Notes: generated from the sequence alone by a model not told the origin. Shown: positions 22,350 to 32,932, counted from the first letter of the stretch. The stretch: DNA of 64,000 bases from Gari tellinella (GCA_922989275.2 OV277862.1:16163543-16227542); one strand, 5' to 3'. Program-made: numbers and translations.

Positions 22350-22575
22350 CGTCGTACCCTTTTATAGTCAATGAAGCCAAAATGTACATTTGCAAACAGT
22401 TTTGATGTTGATCAGACGCCGCGTAATGTGGCGTCTGACCAGGATCCAAACTGTTTGAGACTCGTTTCGAAATTCCGTCAGTCATGCTGCCTTAAATATA
22501 ACTTTGAAACGATATTGCAGACAACAATACTGAAGCAGACGACAATAACGGTGGTAACGGTGTAGAAACCTCACG
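22350..22575. mobile_element. TTAA-1 MITE with alpha hairpin, ends eroded
   Basis: GCAAACAGTTTTGATGTTGA pairs with CAGGATCCAAACTGTTTG around GCCGCGTAATGTGGC. Subterminal GAAGCAGACGACAATAACGG is typical. Confidence 0.75.
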
Positions 22576-22752
22576 GTAAATTTTACAATAAAAGGGTTTA
22601 GCTTCCAACTGACCTACAGACAAAAAACATATCAATAGTCATAATAATATTATAAGAACCATTTGTAGCCTTTATTACAGGTGGCTGCTTAATGCATAAA
22701 ACTAATGCAGAAGTCACTGTTGGAATTTTTTGTGCGCTAGTTTTGACCTTCT

Positions 22753-23022
22753 TTAACCCGTTACCTCATACATTGTAACCTGTTTCAAGAATTGAAGTTA
22801 CGTGACCGGCACTAAATTACTAAAAGCAGGTTGAAAGTAAAGCAGAATGCGCCCTAAGGCGCATTCTGCTTTAATTTCAGCCTGCTTTAAGCTACCAACT
22901 GCTAGAGTATAGAAAATATTTATAGTGGTACATATTCATGACCGTATAAAGTTGAATTATTTTCTTCAGTGGAGGAATAAATTAGAGGCGTAAAAAGGCG
23001 TATTTATGGGTTAATGGGTTGA
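22753..23022. mobile_element. TTAA-2 MITE with complete beta hairpin
   Basis: TTAACCCGTTACCTCATACA to ATGGGTTAATGGGTTGA; right TTAA has one change. The hairpin tip is GCGCCCTAAGGCGC. Confidence 0.85.
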
Positions 23023-23169
23023 AGATCTCCACCCTTCTTCATTCATTTGTCGTTTGACATTACGAGCGTAGGTCGATTTTATCATCTCAAAATTAAAGAA
23101 GGCAGATCAACGCAGCAATTTTATCAAATTTAGGAGAAATCGTAAATGAAATGCCGACATAATACTCAC

Positions 23170-23277
23170 AAGTTTTGAATCTCTGTCGTAATATCCAATG
23201 TAATCGATTTCCTTTAAACGATTGTTTTCTGAGTTAAAGCGCTTCTGTGATTCCTGATTCGGGGTACCCTCCGCCAT
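23170..23277 (-). CDS. Possible first coding exon, unknown protein
   Basis: The minus strand opens with ATG in a good context (GCAATGG) and encodes 36 residues beginning MAEGTPNQES, rich in charged and polar residues (KRFNSENNRLKEIDY). It ends in phase 0 at a strong donor, CTT|GTGAGTATT. A TATAAATA box lies about 70 bases upstream of the ATG. No domain is recognised and no following exon could be identified in the window. It lies 7.3 kb upstream of the homeobox exon on the same strand, but the phases do not join directly, so at least one unseen exon would be required to connect them. The same frame is also open upstream of this ATG. The call rests on start, donor and TATA box together. Confidence 0.45.
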
Positions 23278-23345
23278 TGCATTTGTGTATTTCACTTTGC
23301 CCCGGCCACTGTCTAGCAAATTGACACCGAGCTGCGAGGCGGCAT

Positions 23346-23353
23346 TATTTATA
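23346..23353 (-). promoter_or_regulatory. TATA box candidate
   Basis: TATAAATA on the minus strand, followed by GCCGCCTCGCAGCTCGG. A start site about 30 bases downstream would give a leader of roughly 40 bases before the ATG at 23277. Confidence 0.45.
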
Positions 23354-23948
23354 CATTTCCTGGAACTCTCGGGGAGATGCAAGCCGCCTCCCAACCATTT
23401 CCATGCCGCGTAATTATTTAATTGCTGTCAAATAATGACTGATCCCTCTCCACTTAATCTTATTTGTTTTTGGTCCAATGAGCCAGGATCGCACCAGGGT
23501 GCCCCAAATATGTGGATTTTATGGTAATGTTAGCGGCGGGGAACCAGCGGACATGAATTGAACGACAGTGTGTTTTATAGAAAGCGCAATTCTGTCGGCG
23601 AGGTTGGGTTCTGCTATAAAGCTGCTCCCCAACTTCAACAGACTTTTTTGTTGAAAAATGCAAATGAAAATTATGACAATGTTTTGTATGAAGAGTTTTT
23701 TGCATTGACAAATTCACAGAACGTGTTCTGATCGTTCAATCTCGGGGCTCATACAATAAACCATTAGCAAATTGAAATTTACATCCCGATAGTTATAGTG
23801 TGCAAATATAACGACAGAAATCAGTGGTAAAAGGTAAACTTTTAGTCAACAACCCTCCCCATTCCCAATAAAAAAATAAAAAGAGTAAAAGCCATTGAAC
23901 TTTAAAGCAGACAGATGATTTTCGCATTTTTTGTCTGCTGTGTGTGTG

Positions 23949-24012
23949 TGACGACTCTAATTAGTAGTTACACCATTGGTGCTGAAATGAGTGAGAAAAT
24001 GTTGGATTTGTC
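23949..24012. mobile_element. Half SIX-2 MITE
   Basis: GACTCTAATTAGTAGTTACA, then ACCATTGGTGCTGAAATGAG and AAATGTTGGATTTG, ending AGAGCCC. Only one side is present. Confidence 0.6.
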
Positions 24013-24151
24013 TAGAGCCCAGCCTAAGCTCGACCTTAACTATTTTAGAAGTGATATTGATGAGTCGTATTTGTGTTTTATTTAGTAAGACATTAATGAT
24101 TAAGAATTGCATGGTGTTGTCATTTCTACCAATATCGCTAAAAGTATAGTA

Positions 24152-24624
24152 TTTTACCTCTTCACAGTAATCAGGGCTGCCATAAGTTGCATGAAAAATC
24201 CTAAGAGTTCCAAATTTGCATTTTTCAACTGCGATTTTACGAATCGTACCTTTATCCCATAGCCTGTTTCTAGTTTTGTTGACATGCAACTAATTAAAGC
24301 AGTCTGTAAGTAAAGCAGAATGCGCCTTAAGGCGCATTCTGCTTTACTTTTAGCCTGCTTTAAGCTACCATGTACTGGAAAAAAATCCGAAGAATTAGGA
24401 AAAATCCAGAGAAATGGCAGCCCTGAGCAATATTGTCTTCTGCTTCAATATTGTTGTCTACAATCTCATTTTAAAGTTTGATTTACGGTGGTATGACTTC
24501 AGAAATATTGATATAATTGCAAACAGTTTGAAACCTGATCAGACGCCGCGTTACGTGGCGTCTGATCTGGATTCAAACTGTTTGCGATGTCGACTTTAGG
24601 CGACTTCTGTGGTGAAAGGGTTAA
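24152..24624. mobile_element. TTAA-1 MITE interrupted by SIX-1
   Basis: The left end (TTTTACCTCTTCACAG) and the next part (ATTGTCTTCTGCTTCAATAT) are separated by the insertion at 24172-24425. The alpha hairpin at 24523-24588 and GGTGAAAGGGTTAA at the right are intact. Confidence 0.75.
24172..24425. mobile_element. SIX-1 MITE with complete beta hairpin
   Basis: CAGGGCTGCCATAAGTTGCA to GAGAAATGGCAGCCCTG. AGTAAT and AGCAAT flank it. The hairpin arms TTAAAGCAGTCTGTAAGTAA and complement close on GCCTTAAGGC. Confidence 0.9.
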
Positions 24625-24626
24625 TA

Positions 24627-25328
24627 ACTCTTTGTCTCTGAGTTCTATTATGAACATTTGTCTCTGAGTTCTATTATGAACATTTGTTTCTGAGTTCTAT
24701 TATGAACATTTGTTTCTTGGTTCTATTATGAACATTTGTCTCAGAGTTCTATTTTGAACATTTGTCTCTGAGTTCTATCATGAACATTTGTCTCTGAGTT
24801 CTATCATGAACATTTGTCTCTGAGTTTTATCATGAAAAATTTGTCTCTGAGTTCTATCATGAACATTTTATCCCTGAGTTCTATTATGAACATTTGTCTC
24901 TGAGTTTTATCATGAAAAATTTGTCTCTGAGTTCTATCATGAACATTTTATCCCTGAGTTCTATTATGAACATTTGTCTCTGAGTTCTATCATGAACATT
25001 TTATCCCTGAGTTCTATTATGAACATTTGTCTCTGAGTTTTATCATGAATAATTGTCTCTGAGTTCTATCATGAACATTTTATCCCTGAGTTCTATTATG
25101 AACATTTGTCTCTGAGTTTTATCATGATAAATTTGTCTCTGAGTTCTATCATGAACATTTTATCCCTGAGTTCTATTATGAACATTTGTCTCTGAGTTCT
25201 ATCATGAACATTTTATCCCTGAGTTCTATTATGAACATTTGTCTCTGAGTTCTATCATGAACATTTTATCTCTGAGTTCTATTATGAACATTTGTCTCTG
25301 AGTTTTATCATGAATAATTGTCTCTAAG
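24627..25328. repeat. Minisatellite of 26-28 bp units
   Basis: About 26 copies of TTGTCTCTGAGTTCTATYAT plus GAACAT. In the right half, units with TTTATCCCTGAG alternate with TTTGTCTCTGAG, giving a two-unit higher-order repeat of about 54 bp. It begins two bases after a TTAA-1 end. Confidence 0.95.
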
Positions 25329-25787
25329 GAGGGAGCACTGTATCAAACCTGTACATGTAGTTGTCATTGTTTTGAAACTTACATAATACCGGCTGTGACA
25401 TTTCTGTTTCAGGATTTCACACAGGAAAACTCATTATTTCTCAATTTCAGCATCATGAATTCACGATATCGAGTGTGTGCCAACAAAAATGCAAGATTCC
25501 TCTTCCAATTTGCTCAATTGTTCGAGTTCTCTTCCAAATTTCCCAATTGGTCGATTTCTCAATTGCCCAATTTCTCTCCAAATTTCCAATTTTTCAATTT
25601 CTCAAAATGCTTCATTTCTCTTCCAAATTTCCAATTTTTCAATTGCTCGATTTATCCAATGGCTCTCTATTTCTCAGTTGACCAATTTCTCTAAACTTTT
25701 AGTCACGTGATACTTTTGACGCTGTAAGGCTTTCACCCTTGAAATCAAAATGGCGATTGGAGATATTCTAGTGTTGATCATTTAAAT

Positions 25788-25870
25788 GTCTATTTTGAAG
25801 TAAAACAAACTAATAAACGCACATCAATGATGTGCGTTTATTAGTTTGTATCAAAATAGGCATTCAAATA
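25788..25870. repeat. Palindrome in the fold-back loop
   Basis: AAACTAATAAACGCACATCA pairs with TGATGTGCGTTTATTAGTTT; flanking TGTCTATTTTGA and TCAAAATAGGCA extend the stem. Confidence 0.85.
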
Positions 25871-25920
25871 ATGTAAATACTGTTTGTATGCAGAATTCAG
25901 TCAATCCATGCAGTTGTGAA

Positions 25921-26035
25921 ACGGTATACTTTATTCTAGATATGGACGCCTGCTATCATACGAGTTTTTAGGATGTGTTTATCACCCCTAATGCATCAAA
26001 ACACATAATAAAAGGCGTCCACATGTATACCGTTG
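25921..26035. repeat. Second palindrome in the fold-back loop
   Basis: ACGGTATACTTTATTCTAGA, ATGGACGCC against GGCGTCCACATGTATACCGT, with GATGTGTTTATCACC / TGCATCAAAACACAT inside. Confidence 0.6.
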
Positions 26036-26579
26036 TACAGTACAACTGCACTGTTGCACTCATTTCAGCTTTTCTAGGACTAAGCATTGACTAAATAATA
26101 CATGAAAATATGTTTTACATTATTTAAATGTTCTAAATTCCTAATTTTGAACTAAAATCAAAACAAATAAACGCTCATTATCACCAGAATATCTCCATTT
26201 GCCATTCTGTTTTCAGCGATGAGGGATTTGATACATCACGAGTGGCATGTGACTAAAATACAGAAACAGTGAAATATCGCGAAGTTAAAATCGTGCAATA
26301 GAGAATTTACGAAAATCTGGAAATTTTTAAGAAAAATCGAGCAAATAAGAAATTGGGAAATTTTGAAGAAAAATCGTGCAATTGAGATATCGGGAAAATT
26401 GGAACGGATTAGATCTAATCTAGCAATTGAGAAATCGGGAAATTTGAAAGAGAAATCTCGAAATATTGAATTCAGCTGTGAGAAATCTTGAAGTGGAAAT
26501 GCCATCGCCGGTCTTTCGTAGAAACTAGATAATCTTCTCTAATATACATATCGATTAGAATTTCCTACTACCGGTAAAT

Positions 26580-26735
26580 AATAAAAATAATAATTATAAT
26601 AAAGACTTTATTTAACGAGAGAGCTCATTTGGTAAATACCAATCTTCCAGGAGGCCCTCAACATATATTACAAGCACACACAACAAAAGGCATTTTCATA
26701 CTAAACAAATAATTAACAACAATATAACAATACTA
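26580..26735 (-). mobile_element. LINE 3' end with AT-rich tail
   Basis: AATAATAATTATAATAAAGA followed by GGTAAATACCAATCTTCCAG and GAGGCCCTCAACATA, matching 17340-17458. Confidence 0.55.
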
Positions 26736-26738
26736 AAT

Positions 26739-27366
26739 AGAGGATATTGAATGAGTGTTTTTACTGAAAAAACACGAATTTGATATCCTATTTATCACAT
26801 AAACACCAAATGACACGAAAATCCGAACGGTCTTACTTTCACTTTTGCCCTCGGCTCTATGGAAAACGATTCGCCATAGGTGTTATTCGGTTTTATTCAT
26901 CCGAAGGTAAAAACACCCACCAAGCTAAAATAAAGAAAAGACTTCTCCGATACCATATTCAAATTTTAAATTAATATTTAATTTAAAACTGTTCTAACTG
27001 ACTAAAATTGATCATTTGACAGTTAGAGTCAAGTTTTGTTTTCAAATAACGTCGTTATAGCAACACGACGTCATCATCATTGTAACGTCTAAATTTGAAA
27101 AACTGTCTGAGTCACTGTTATAACAGAGCTCTACATAGGCTTATTTGCAGCCTGAGTTTGCGGTACTGCTCGGGTTAATGTTTTTAGGCACTTGGAAATG
27201 TTTTAAAACCCTAGTGGTGATCTTATTTTGTATAGATTTTCTTAACTGATTTAAAGTCGGCGTAGTAATACAGTATTTTGGTGATTCGAAAATTAGTATA
27301 AAATATATGCCCAGTGGGCCATACGATTTTTACGGCCCTCTATATTTTGCACGTTTATGTGATAAA
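26739..27366. repeat. Dispersed element, copy 1 (pair of 29271-30019)
   Basis: Begins AGAGGATATTGAATGAGTGT and ends TACGGCCCTCTATATTTTGC, GTGATAAATG. The copies align throughout, including ACGAAAATCCGAACG, TTATAGCAACACGACGTCAT and TAAAGTCGGCGTAGTAATAC. The hairpin near the left end is reduced to GTGTTTTTACTGAAAAAACAC. Confidence 0.9.
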
Positions 27367-27429
27367 TGGATGTAGCAATTTGCAAGGACAAAAGTATCTT
27401 AAGCATCTGAAAAAGTTCACATGTTAAGT

Positions 27430-27520
27430 GTACGCTTGTCCTGTGTAAACAGTGAAGACACAGATCACATGACTCCTAACGAGTCCTCTGATCAGGGTCT
27501 GCACCGTTTGTCATTGTTAT
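27430..27520. mobile_element. TTAA-3 hairpin remnant
   Basis: AAACAGTGAAGACACAGATC with CTGATCAGGGTCTGCACCGT around ACTCCTAACGAGTCC; preceded by GTACGCTTGTCCTGTG. Confidence 0.6.
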
Positions 27521-27928
27521 CTAATTGAACATGATAGAGTATTTATGAGCTAGATCTATATAACTTAGATCCATTCAAAGTGCTAGAAAACATAAAATTT
27601 GTCTAAACAAGTATGATTGTACTTAATATGTTGCCTTTTAAAGAGATGTATGAACCTGATCAGATGCCGGAGTAATAAGGCATTTTCTATCAAAGCGCTA
27701 TGCTCGGCGAATCAATAAATGCACCAAGTTTCATCATGGTTTTACTTTGAAGTTTTATAGATAGATATTCTCAAAGAATTCGATCTCAAAGTATTCGGTT
27801 AACTAAAAGCAAGTGTCATAACGCCTGAAGGAAACAGGTGTTTTAACACGTAGTACACAAAATTATATTGTCGTCAGCTTCTTTTTCAGGAATAAAAATG
27901 TATCATTATCCTCTTCAAATATTAGGGT

Positions 27929-28025
27929 CAGAATGTAAAACAATCTGAACCCTGACGAGACGCCGAGATCCAAACTATTTGCAAAAGTCCTTTGCAAATA
28001 GTTTGAATCTCGGCGTCTCGTCATT
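27929..28025. repeat. Rearranged alpha hairpin
   Basis: GACGAGACGCCGAGATCCAA pairs with TTGAATCTCGGCGTCTCGTC, but the loop is CAAAAGTCCTTTG. The order of arm parts is inverted relative to other alpha hairpins, as if the palindrome was cut and re-formed. Confidence 0.7.
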
Positions 28026-28200
28026 TAAAAGTCATGCCAGCAAGAAGTCAGGATTCGTACTTAGGGGCAGTAACCAAAAAAGAGTCGTTCAATAGTTGTT
28101 TATAGTTATGTCCCTTGTATCAGAGTACGGCTTAGAAACAGTTGGCTGTTGATCGTGTCGTCATTTAGACCATTCAAAAGAACACTTAAACAGGTGATTT

Positions 28201-28400
28201 CTTTACCCATTACACCATAAATACGCCGTTTTACGTCTTTGATTTACTCCTACGCTGAAGAAAATAATTCAACTTAGTACATTCATGAATATGTATCATC
28301 AGAAGTATTTTCTATATTCTAGCAGATTATAACTTTCAATCTGCTTTAAGTGGTCAGCTATCCTCCATACTAGAAACAATCCCTTGGGTAATGGGGTAAA
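28201..28400. mobile_element. One-armed TTAA-2 MITE
   Basis: TACCCATTACACCATAAATA to GGGTAATGGGGTAA. After TAGCAGATTATAA only the right arm CTTTCAATCTGCTTTAAG remains. Confidence 0.75.
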
Positions 28401-29265
28401 ACGAAGTTATTAAACGAAAATCCCCTAAATGATGTTTCTTCTTTACGTTCATGTTGAATTCAACCACATTACATGTACTAAATTTGTAACGCTTTTTTTT
28501 GAATTTGGATTCAAGGCATTTTACATCGAAATTTAATACGGGTTTGCTTCTCTAAATTTAATATATTTAGATCTATCTATTTATTTCAAGACTGTTATGG
28601 TATGTGTGCAGGAAAATAGCTGTTACAGCTAATTTTTTTGTTACATTGTATCCGACGTTAAAGAAATCTTCTTGTATATTGTACCGTGCATGCTATATGG
28701 TCTTTGTCTAGAATTCTACCTTATAAGTTAGTTCTGTTTCTTTCTGATCAGACAAGCCATTCGATTTCTGATCTGCTCTGTATAATCAGTACGAAATAAA
28801 CTTATTTGAAAGACTTGTTTCAAAGGCCAATATGAAACAAATTTTTGGCATAGGATCACAAAGGGGTGAAATTGGCCCTATTTCAAATGTACAAATGTAC
28901 ACCATACTTTCACAGATGATATAAGTAGGTATGTAGTATAAGAAAAAACAACTTTACTTTCTCCATATTCACTTCCATGTTGCCATAGCAACCCAATACA
29001 ATGTACTTATAAATAACATAAAGGTAAGTTATTTTTCTAAAAAATCATATCGAAAAGGAAACATAGTATTTGAGCATAGTTGATAAAACATGATACCGGT
29101 AATACTACAATGTATTTTAAAACAAATAGTAAAATTGATAGAGAAAATTGTATGTTGCTATAGCAACCAACTGACAGAAAATCACCAAATGGTTTTTTTC
29201 CCGATATTTTGGAACATTTTCACTGATTTTGCCATATGCGCCACTCCTCGATCAAAAAGATAAAT
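28400..29265. other. Intergenic DNA, no feature recognised
   Basis: AT-rich with scattered stops; GTTGCCATAGCAACC near 28979 and GTTGCTATAGCAACC near 29155 are short palindromes (X-box-like), about 175 bases apart. Confidence 0.4.
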
Positions 29266-29270
29266 ATATA

Positions 29271-30019
29271 GAGGATATTGAATGAGTGTGTTGTCAGTCG
29301 TGAATTTATTGAACGAGTTTGATAAAATAATATGTTGCGAGCCTTGGCGAGCAACATATCATTTTATCCAACGAGTTCAATAAATTCACGACTGACAACA
29401 CACGAATTTGATATCCTATTTATCACATTAACACCAAATGACACGAAAATCCGAACGCTCTTACTTTCACTTTTGCCCTCGGCTCTTAGGAAAACGATTC
29501 GTCATAGGAGTTATTCGGTTTTATTCATCCGTAGATAAAAACACCTATCAAACTAAAATAAAGAAAATCAACATCATTGTGTTGTGTAAAGACTTTTCCG
29601 ATACCATATTCAAATTTTAAATTAATATTTATTTTAAAACTGTTCTAACTGACTAAAAATGATCATTTGACAGTTAGAATCAAGTTTTGTTTTCAAAATA
29701 ACGTCATTATAGCAACACGACGTCATTATTATTGTAACGTCTAAATTTGAAAAACAATCCGAGTCACTGATCTACTAGAGCTCTACGTAGCCTAATTTGC
29801 AGCCAGAATGTGCGGGATTGCCTGGGATAATGTTTTAGGACACTTGGAAATGTTTTAAAACCCTAGTGGTGATCTTATTTTGTCTAGATTTTCTTAACTG
29901 ATTTAAAGTCGGCGTAGTAATACAGTATTTTGGTGATTCGAAAATTAGTATAAAATATATGCCCAGTGGGCCGTACGATTTTTACGGCCCTCTATATTTT
30001 GCACGTTTATGTGATAAAT
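29271..30019. repeat. Dispersed element, copy 2, with full hairpin
   Basis: Same ends as 26739-27366. Here the left hairpin is complete: GTGTTGTCAGTCGTGAATTT with its complement across 29281-29404, closing on GCGAGCCTTGGCGAGC. The two copies differ by this arm loss and small changes. Confidence 0.9.
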
Positions 30020-30360
30020 AAAAGTAATTGTTGCACAATAGGAATAACAAGTAACATAATATAAAGTTGGTCGAAGGGTGGTGCCACAGAAAAAAATCGG
30101 CTTTCTAACTCCTGCTTTTTAGTTTTTTACATGAAAACCATGGTCAATACATGTATATGTTTTATTTCTGAATGAACTCGGCTTCCGTTAACAAAAGTTT
30201 ATATGCACATGTATATGAAAGTAAAATGTCTTCTTGTATCACCAGTGTGTTTCAAGTGTTCAAATTCTGATGTTTCAAAATTAGATTTTTTTAGGGCTGA
30301 AATGTATAGTTTCTGAACCTGTGCCTTATTGCTAATTTCCAGAGGGCACTTGGTAGTCTA

Positions 30361-30615
30361 CAGGGCTGCCATTTCTTCGGTTTTTTCCTAAATCTTCGGA
30401 TTTTTTTCTAGAACATGGTAGCTTAAAGCAGACTGAAAGTAAAGCAGAATGCGCCCTAAGGCGCATTCTGCTTTACTTACAGTTTGCTTTAAGTAGGCGC
30501 ATGTCAACAAAACAAGAAAAAGGCTATGGAGTAAAGGTACGATTCGTAAAATCGCACTTGAAAAATGCAAATTTGGAAATCTTAGGATTTTTCATGTCAA
30601 CTTATGGCAGCCCTG
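30361..30615. mobile_element. SIX-1 MITE with exact 6-bp duplication
   Basis: CAGGGCTGCCATTTCTTCGG to ACTTATGGCAGCCCTG. AGTCTA precedes (30355-30360) and follows (30616-30621). Full beta hairpin with GCGCCCTAAGGCGC tip. Confidence 0.95.
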
Positions 30616-30752
30616 AGTCTAACATACAGTAAAACTTCTCTAAGCCTTAGTAATGGAAGGGTTGTTTTACATGTATAAGAGTAATTATGAACTTACATAC
30701 ATATATAATATGACTAGTGCAATTGATCGTTGTTCATCAAACAAATTGATTT

Positions 30753-30995
30753 TTAACTCATTCACTTATAATAGCTTGTTTTTAGTATTGAGGACAAGTG
30801 GTTCACGAAAGCAGACTCAAAGTAAATCAAAGTGCGCTTTAAGCAATCACCTGCTAAGATATGGGGAAAACTTCTTCTGGTGAATATCTATTACTAAAAT
30901 ATTATCTAAAATGAAAATAAAAGAAAGAAAATGAAACTATTTTCTTTCGTGGAGGAATAAATCAAAGGCTAAAAAAACGACTTATTGATAGACCC
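30753..30995. mobile_element. TTAA-2 MITE, one arm mostly lost
   Basis: TTAACTCATTCACTTATAAT start and GTGGAGGAATAAATCAAAGG body in reverse orientation. The hairpin keeps AAAGCAGACTCAAAGTAAAT; the other arm is only GCGCTTTAAGCAATCACC. Confidence 0.65.
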
Positions 30996-31144
30996 GTGGT
31001 CAAATCATTTTAACTCCAAAATAACTTTCCAGGGTCAGTGAAAATTATGGTATTCTTTATCATGAGTATAATTTATAAAGCCCCCTTTGCAGTGAAAAGC
31101 TTGTGATATGAATAACGAGTTAGATATTACAAGGCAATGACAAC

Positions 31145-31345
31145 TTAAACCTTCCTCCATGAAGTTCAAATAGCCACTTTCTTTTCCCAATTAAGCCAAG
31201 TTAATTTCTGATTATCAAAGTTTGTATTGTTGGTGTTTTACAATATGACAAACACAGCATATCCTTTAGGAACACTGACTTGGGTCTTCATTGTTTTCAT
31301 AGGACAAGTATACTCTTCACTTGTACTATGTTTGCAACTCACGCA
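31145..31345. mobile_element. Degraded TTAA-3 MITE
   Basis: CTTCCTCCATGAAGTTCAAA, ATATGACAAACACAGCATAT and CATAGGACAAGTATACTCTT are family marks. Confidence 0.55.
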
Positions 31346-31347
31346 TA

Positions 31348-31560
31348 CAGTGGAGAATCTGTTATTCTTTCCCGTTTAAACGCAAACGTACGCAAACGCA
31401 AAGCACTAAAATGTAGAAAAGAACAACTTTTGGACAATTCTGATAATTTTTGTTTATCTTGGTGGCAAACAGTTTGGAGCCTGATCAGACGCCGGGTTAC
31501 CCGGCGTCTGATCTGGCTCCAAACTGTTTGCACTGCAAATAATAGTTTTAGCGTACACCG
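31348..31560. mobile_element. Right-truncated TA-3 MITE
   Basis: CAGTGGAGAATCTGTTATTC start and a hairpin identical in the visible bases to 17823-17887. It stops at TAGTTTTAGCGTA, losing the right TIR. Confidence 0.9.
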
Positions 31561-31732
31561 TGCACACTTGCTAGCATCAATTTTCTAAACAGTCATTGAC
31601 ATTTTAAAAAGCTACATCAATTTCACCTGCCCATCGCAAACCCAAGCCCAAGTCTTAGTGACGGTGATCATCTTCAATCAAACAGTCCAACTCGTAATGA
31701 ACGAATTGTCTTTTACTAAGCACGAAACTCTA

Positions 31733-31832
31733 TAGACATGTTGCTGCTTAATGCTCTACAAAAGCAATACAGAAAGCTCCCTAAGGGAGCTTTCTGCATT
31801 GCCTTTGTACTGCATTAAGCAAATGCATGTAC
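31733..31832. repeat. AGAAAGCTCC-tipped hairpin
   Basis: GCTTAATGCTCTACAAAAGC pairs with GCCTTTGTACTGCATTAAGC around CAGAAAGCTCCCTAAGGGAG. Related hairpins are near 6745, 33605, 45330, 47600, 50650, 53370 and 60207. Confidence 0.7.
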
Positions 31833-32686
31833 CTGTATGTAAGAATTAAGACTCATGCATCATTTAGGATAGACGATATACAGAGCAGAGACTTTAAAAG
31901 CTTTTAAAGTCTCTGATACAGAGGTTTAAACGATGTCTCTTCACACCTTAATATTAGTATTCAGTCACCTGTTCCTGATACTAAAATAAAACGCCTTTAA
32001 CGTTTTCAAAAAAGGGTAATTTCTTGCCAATTTTGTCCGACAGAGCGTGTCTTTGAAGTGCATTTAAAAGCTTTCATCATAAGGCAGTCGCTTTGTTGAC
32101 AGCCCTGGCGCGTGCTACAAAACGTCATAAATTAGAGATGCGAGCGAGGCGTCAGAGTCACGTGATACCATTCCCGCACATCACCGACAGCAGCTCCCTC
32201 TGACACCGAGTGTATCAACGGCGTATGAACAATTAGACAAACGAAGCAGGTGAAATTAACGCAGGTAAGAGTCGCACTGCTATTCTTAAGACCTCAGAAG
32301 TGCCTTTATTAACAAGGCATCCGTACTATTATTAGACCTATCAGTAGAAGTGCCTTCATTTATACCTGGTACAATTATCGCCCGAAAAAGATTCTCCAAT
32401 TTAAGGACCACCTGCTACCGGGTCAAGGAACGCGACGGAGAGGTCACGTGTCACCTGTCTCGAGCACCTGCTCTGGTTCCCCACTTCGACTTGTTCTCAA
32501 GGAGCGTTAGTATGCAAATTTGTTGCCGATATTCAAAAGTTGCAAAGAAATGGAACTTAAGGATTCATATTTTTATCACCATTAAAATGGACTTGTACAT
32601 TCGAGGCGTCACTATTGAAGAGCGATCCTCGGATATAATAAGCATTAAGTTCATTATCAGCGGCCCATTTTCGACACCGGGAGTCT
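31833..32686. other. Low-repeat, GC-richer stretch; possible regulatory DNA or untranslated exon
   Basis: Between 32080 and 32700 no MITE is recognisable and CpG is more frequent. CTCTGACACCGAGTGTATCA and GGTGAAATTAACGCAG|GTAAGAG near 32250-32270 would suit an untranslated plus-strand exon with a donor. A 117-codon open frame at 32350-32703 shows no domain. Confidence 0.3.
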
Positions 32687-32932
32687 GGGGCCCGTTTCAT
32701 TAAACTTCGTACAACAAATTTTGTTGTTAAGTCAGATTATAAAAGTCTCAGTCATTATTTATTTCTCCATCTAATCCTGTCTTGTGAATCTCTTTGGAAT
32801 CGTCTTGAAAATACGATTCCAAAGAGATGTCACAAGGCAGGATTATATCTATAGAGAAATCAGAAATTAATTGTTTTTTAAAGTTTTGACTTACGCCTAT
32901 TTTTGTAATACGAAGTTTTATGAAAACGGTCT
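32687..32932. mobile_element. GGGCCCG-family MITE
   Basis: GGGGCCCGTTTCATTAAACT to CGAAGTTTTATGAAAACGG. The central hairpin is TTTGGAATCGTCTTGAAAAT plus ACGATTCCAAA. Confidence 0.85.

Larger units (their letters stand above)
25398..26503. mobile_element. Fold-back element with ~340 bp TIRs made of mini-repeats
   Basis: The left arm (about 25398-25790) and right arm (about 26160-26503) are inverted: GACATTTCTGTTTCAGGATT against GATTTCTCACAGC-type ends, and AATGGCGATTGGAGATATTC against GAATATCTCCATTTGCCATT. Each arm contains diverged mini-repeats of the type CAATTTCTCTTCCAAATTTC. Open frames here (such as 25395-25694) come from these repeats. The loop holds two further palindromes at 25788-25870 and 25921-26035. 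Confidence 0.8.

Noticed and set aside
25395..25710. Overlapping open frames of up to 99 codons rich in F, N and Q
   Set aside because: All three frames are open because of the mini-repeats in the fold-back arm, so it is not evidence for coding.
32350..32703. 117-codon plus-strand frame
   Set aside because: No domain, no splice or start evidence, and its end lies in a GGGCCCG-family MITE. Recorded only as low-repeat DNA.
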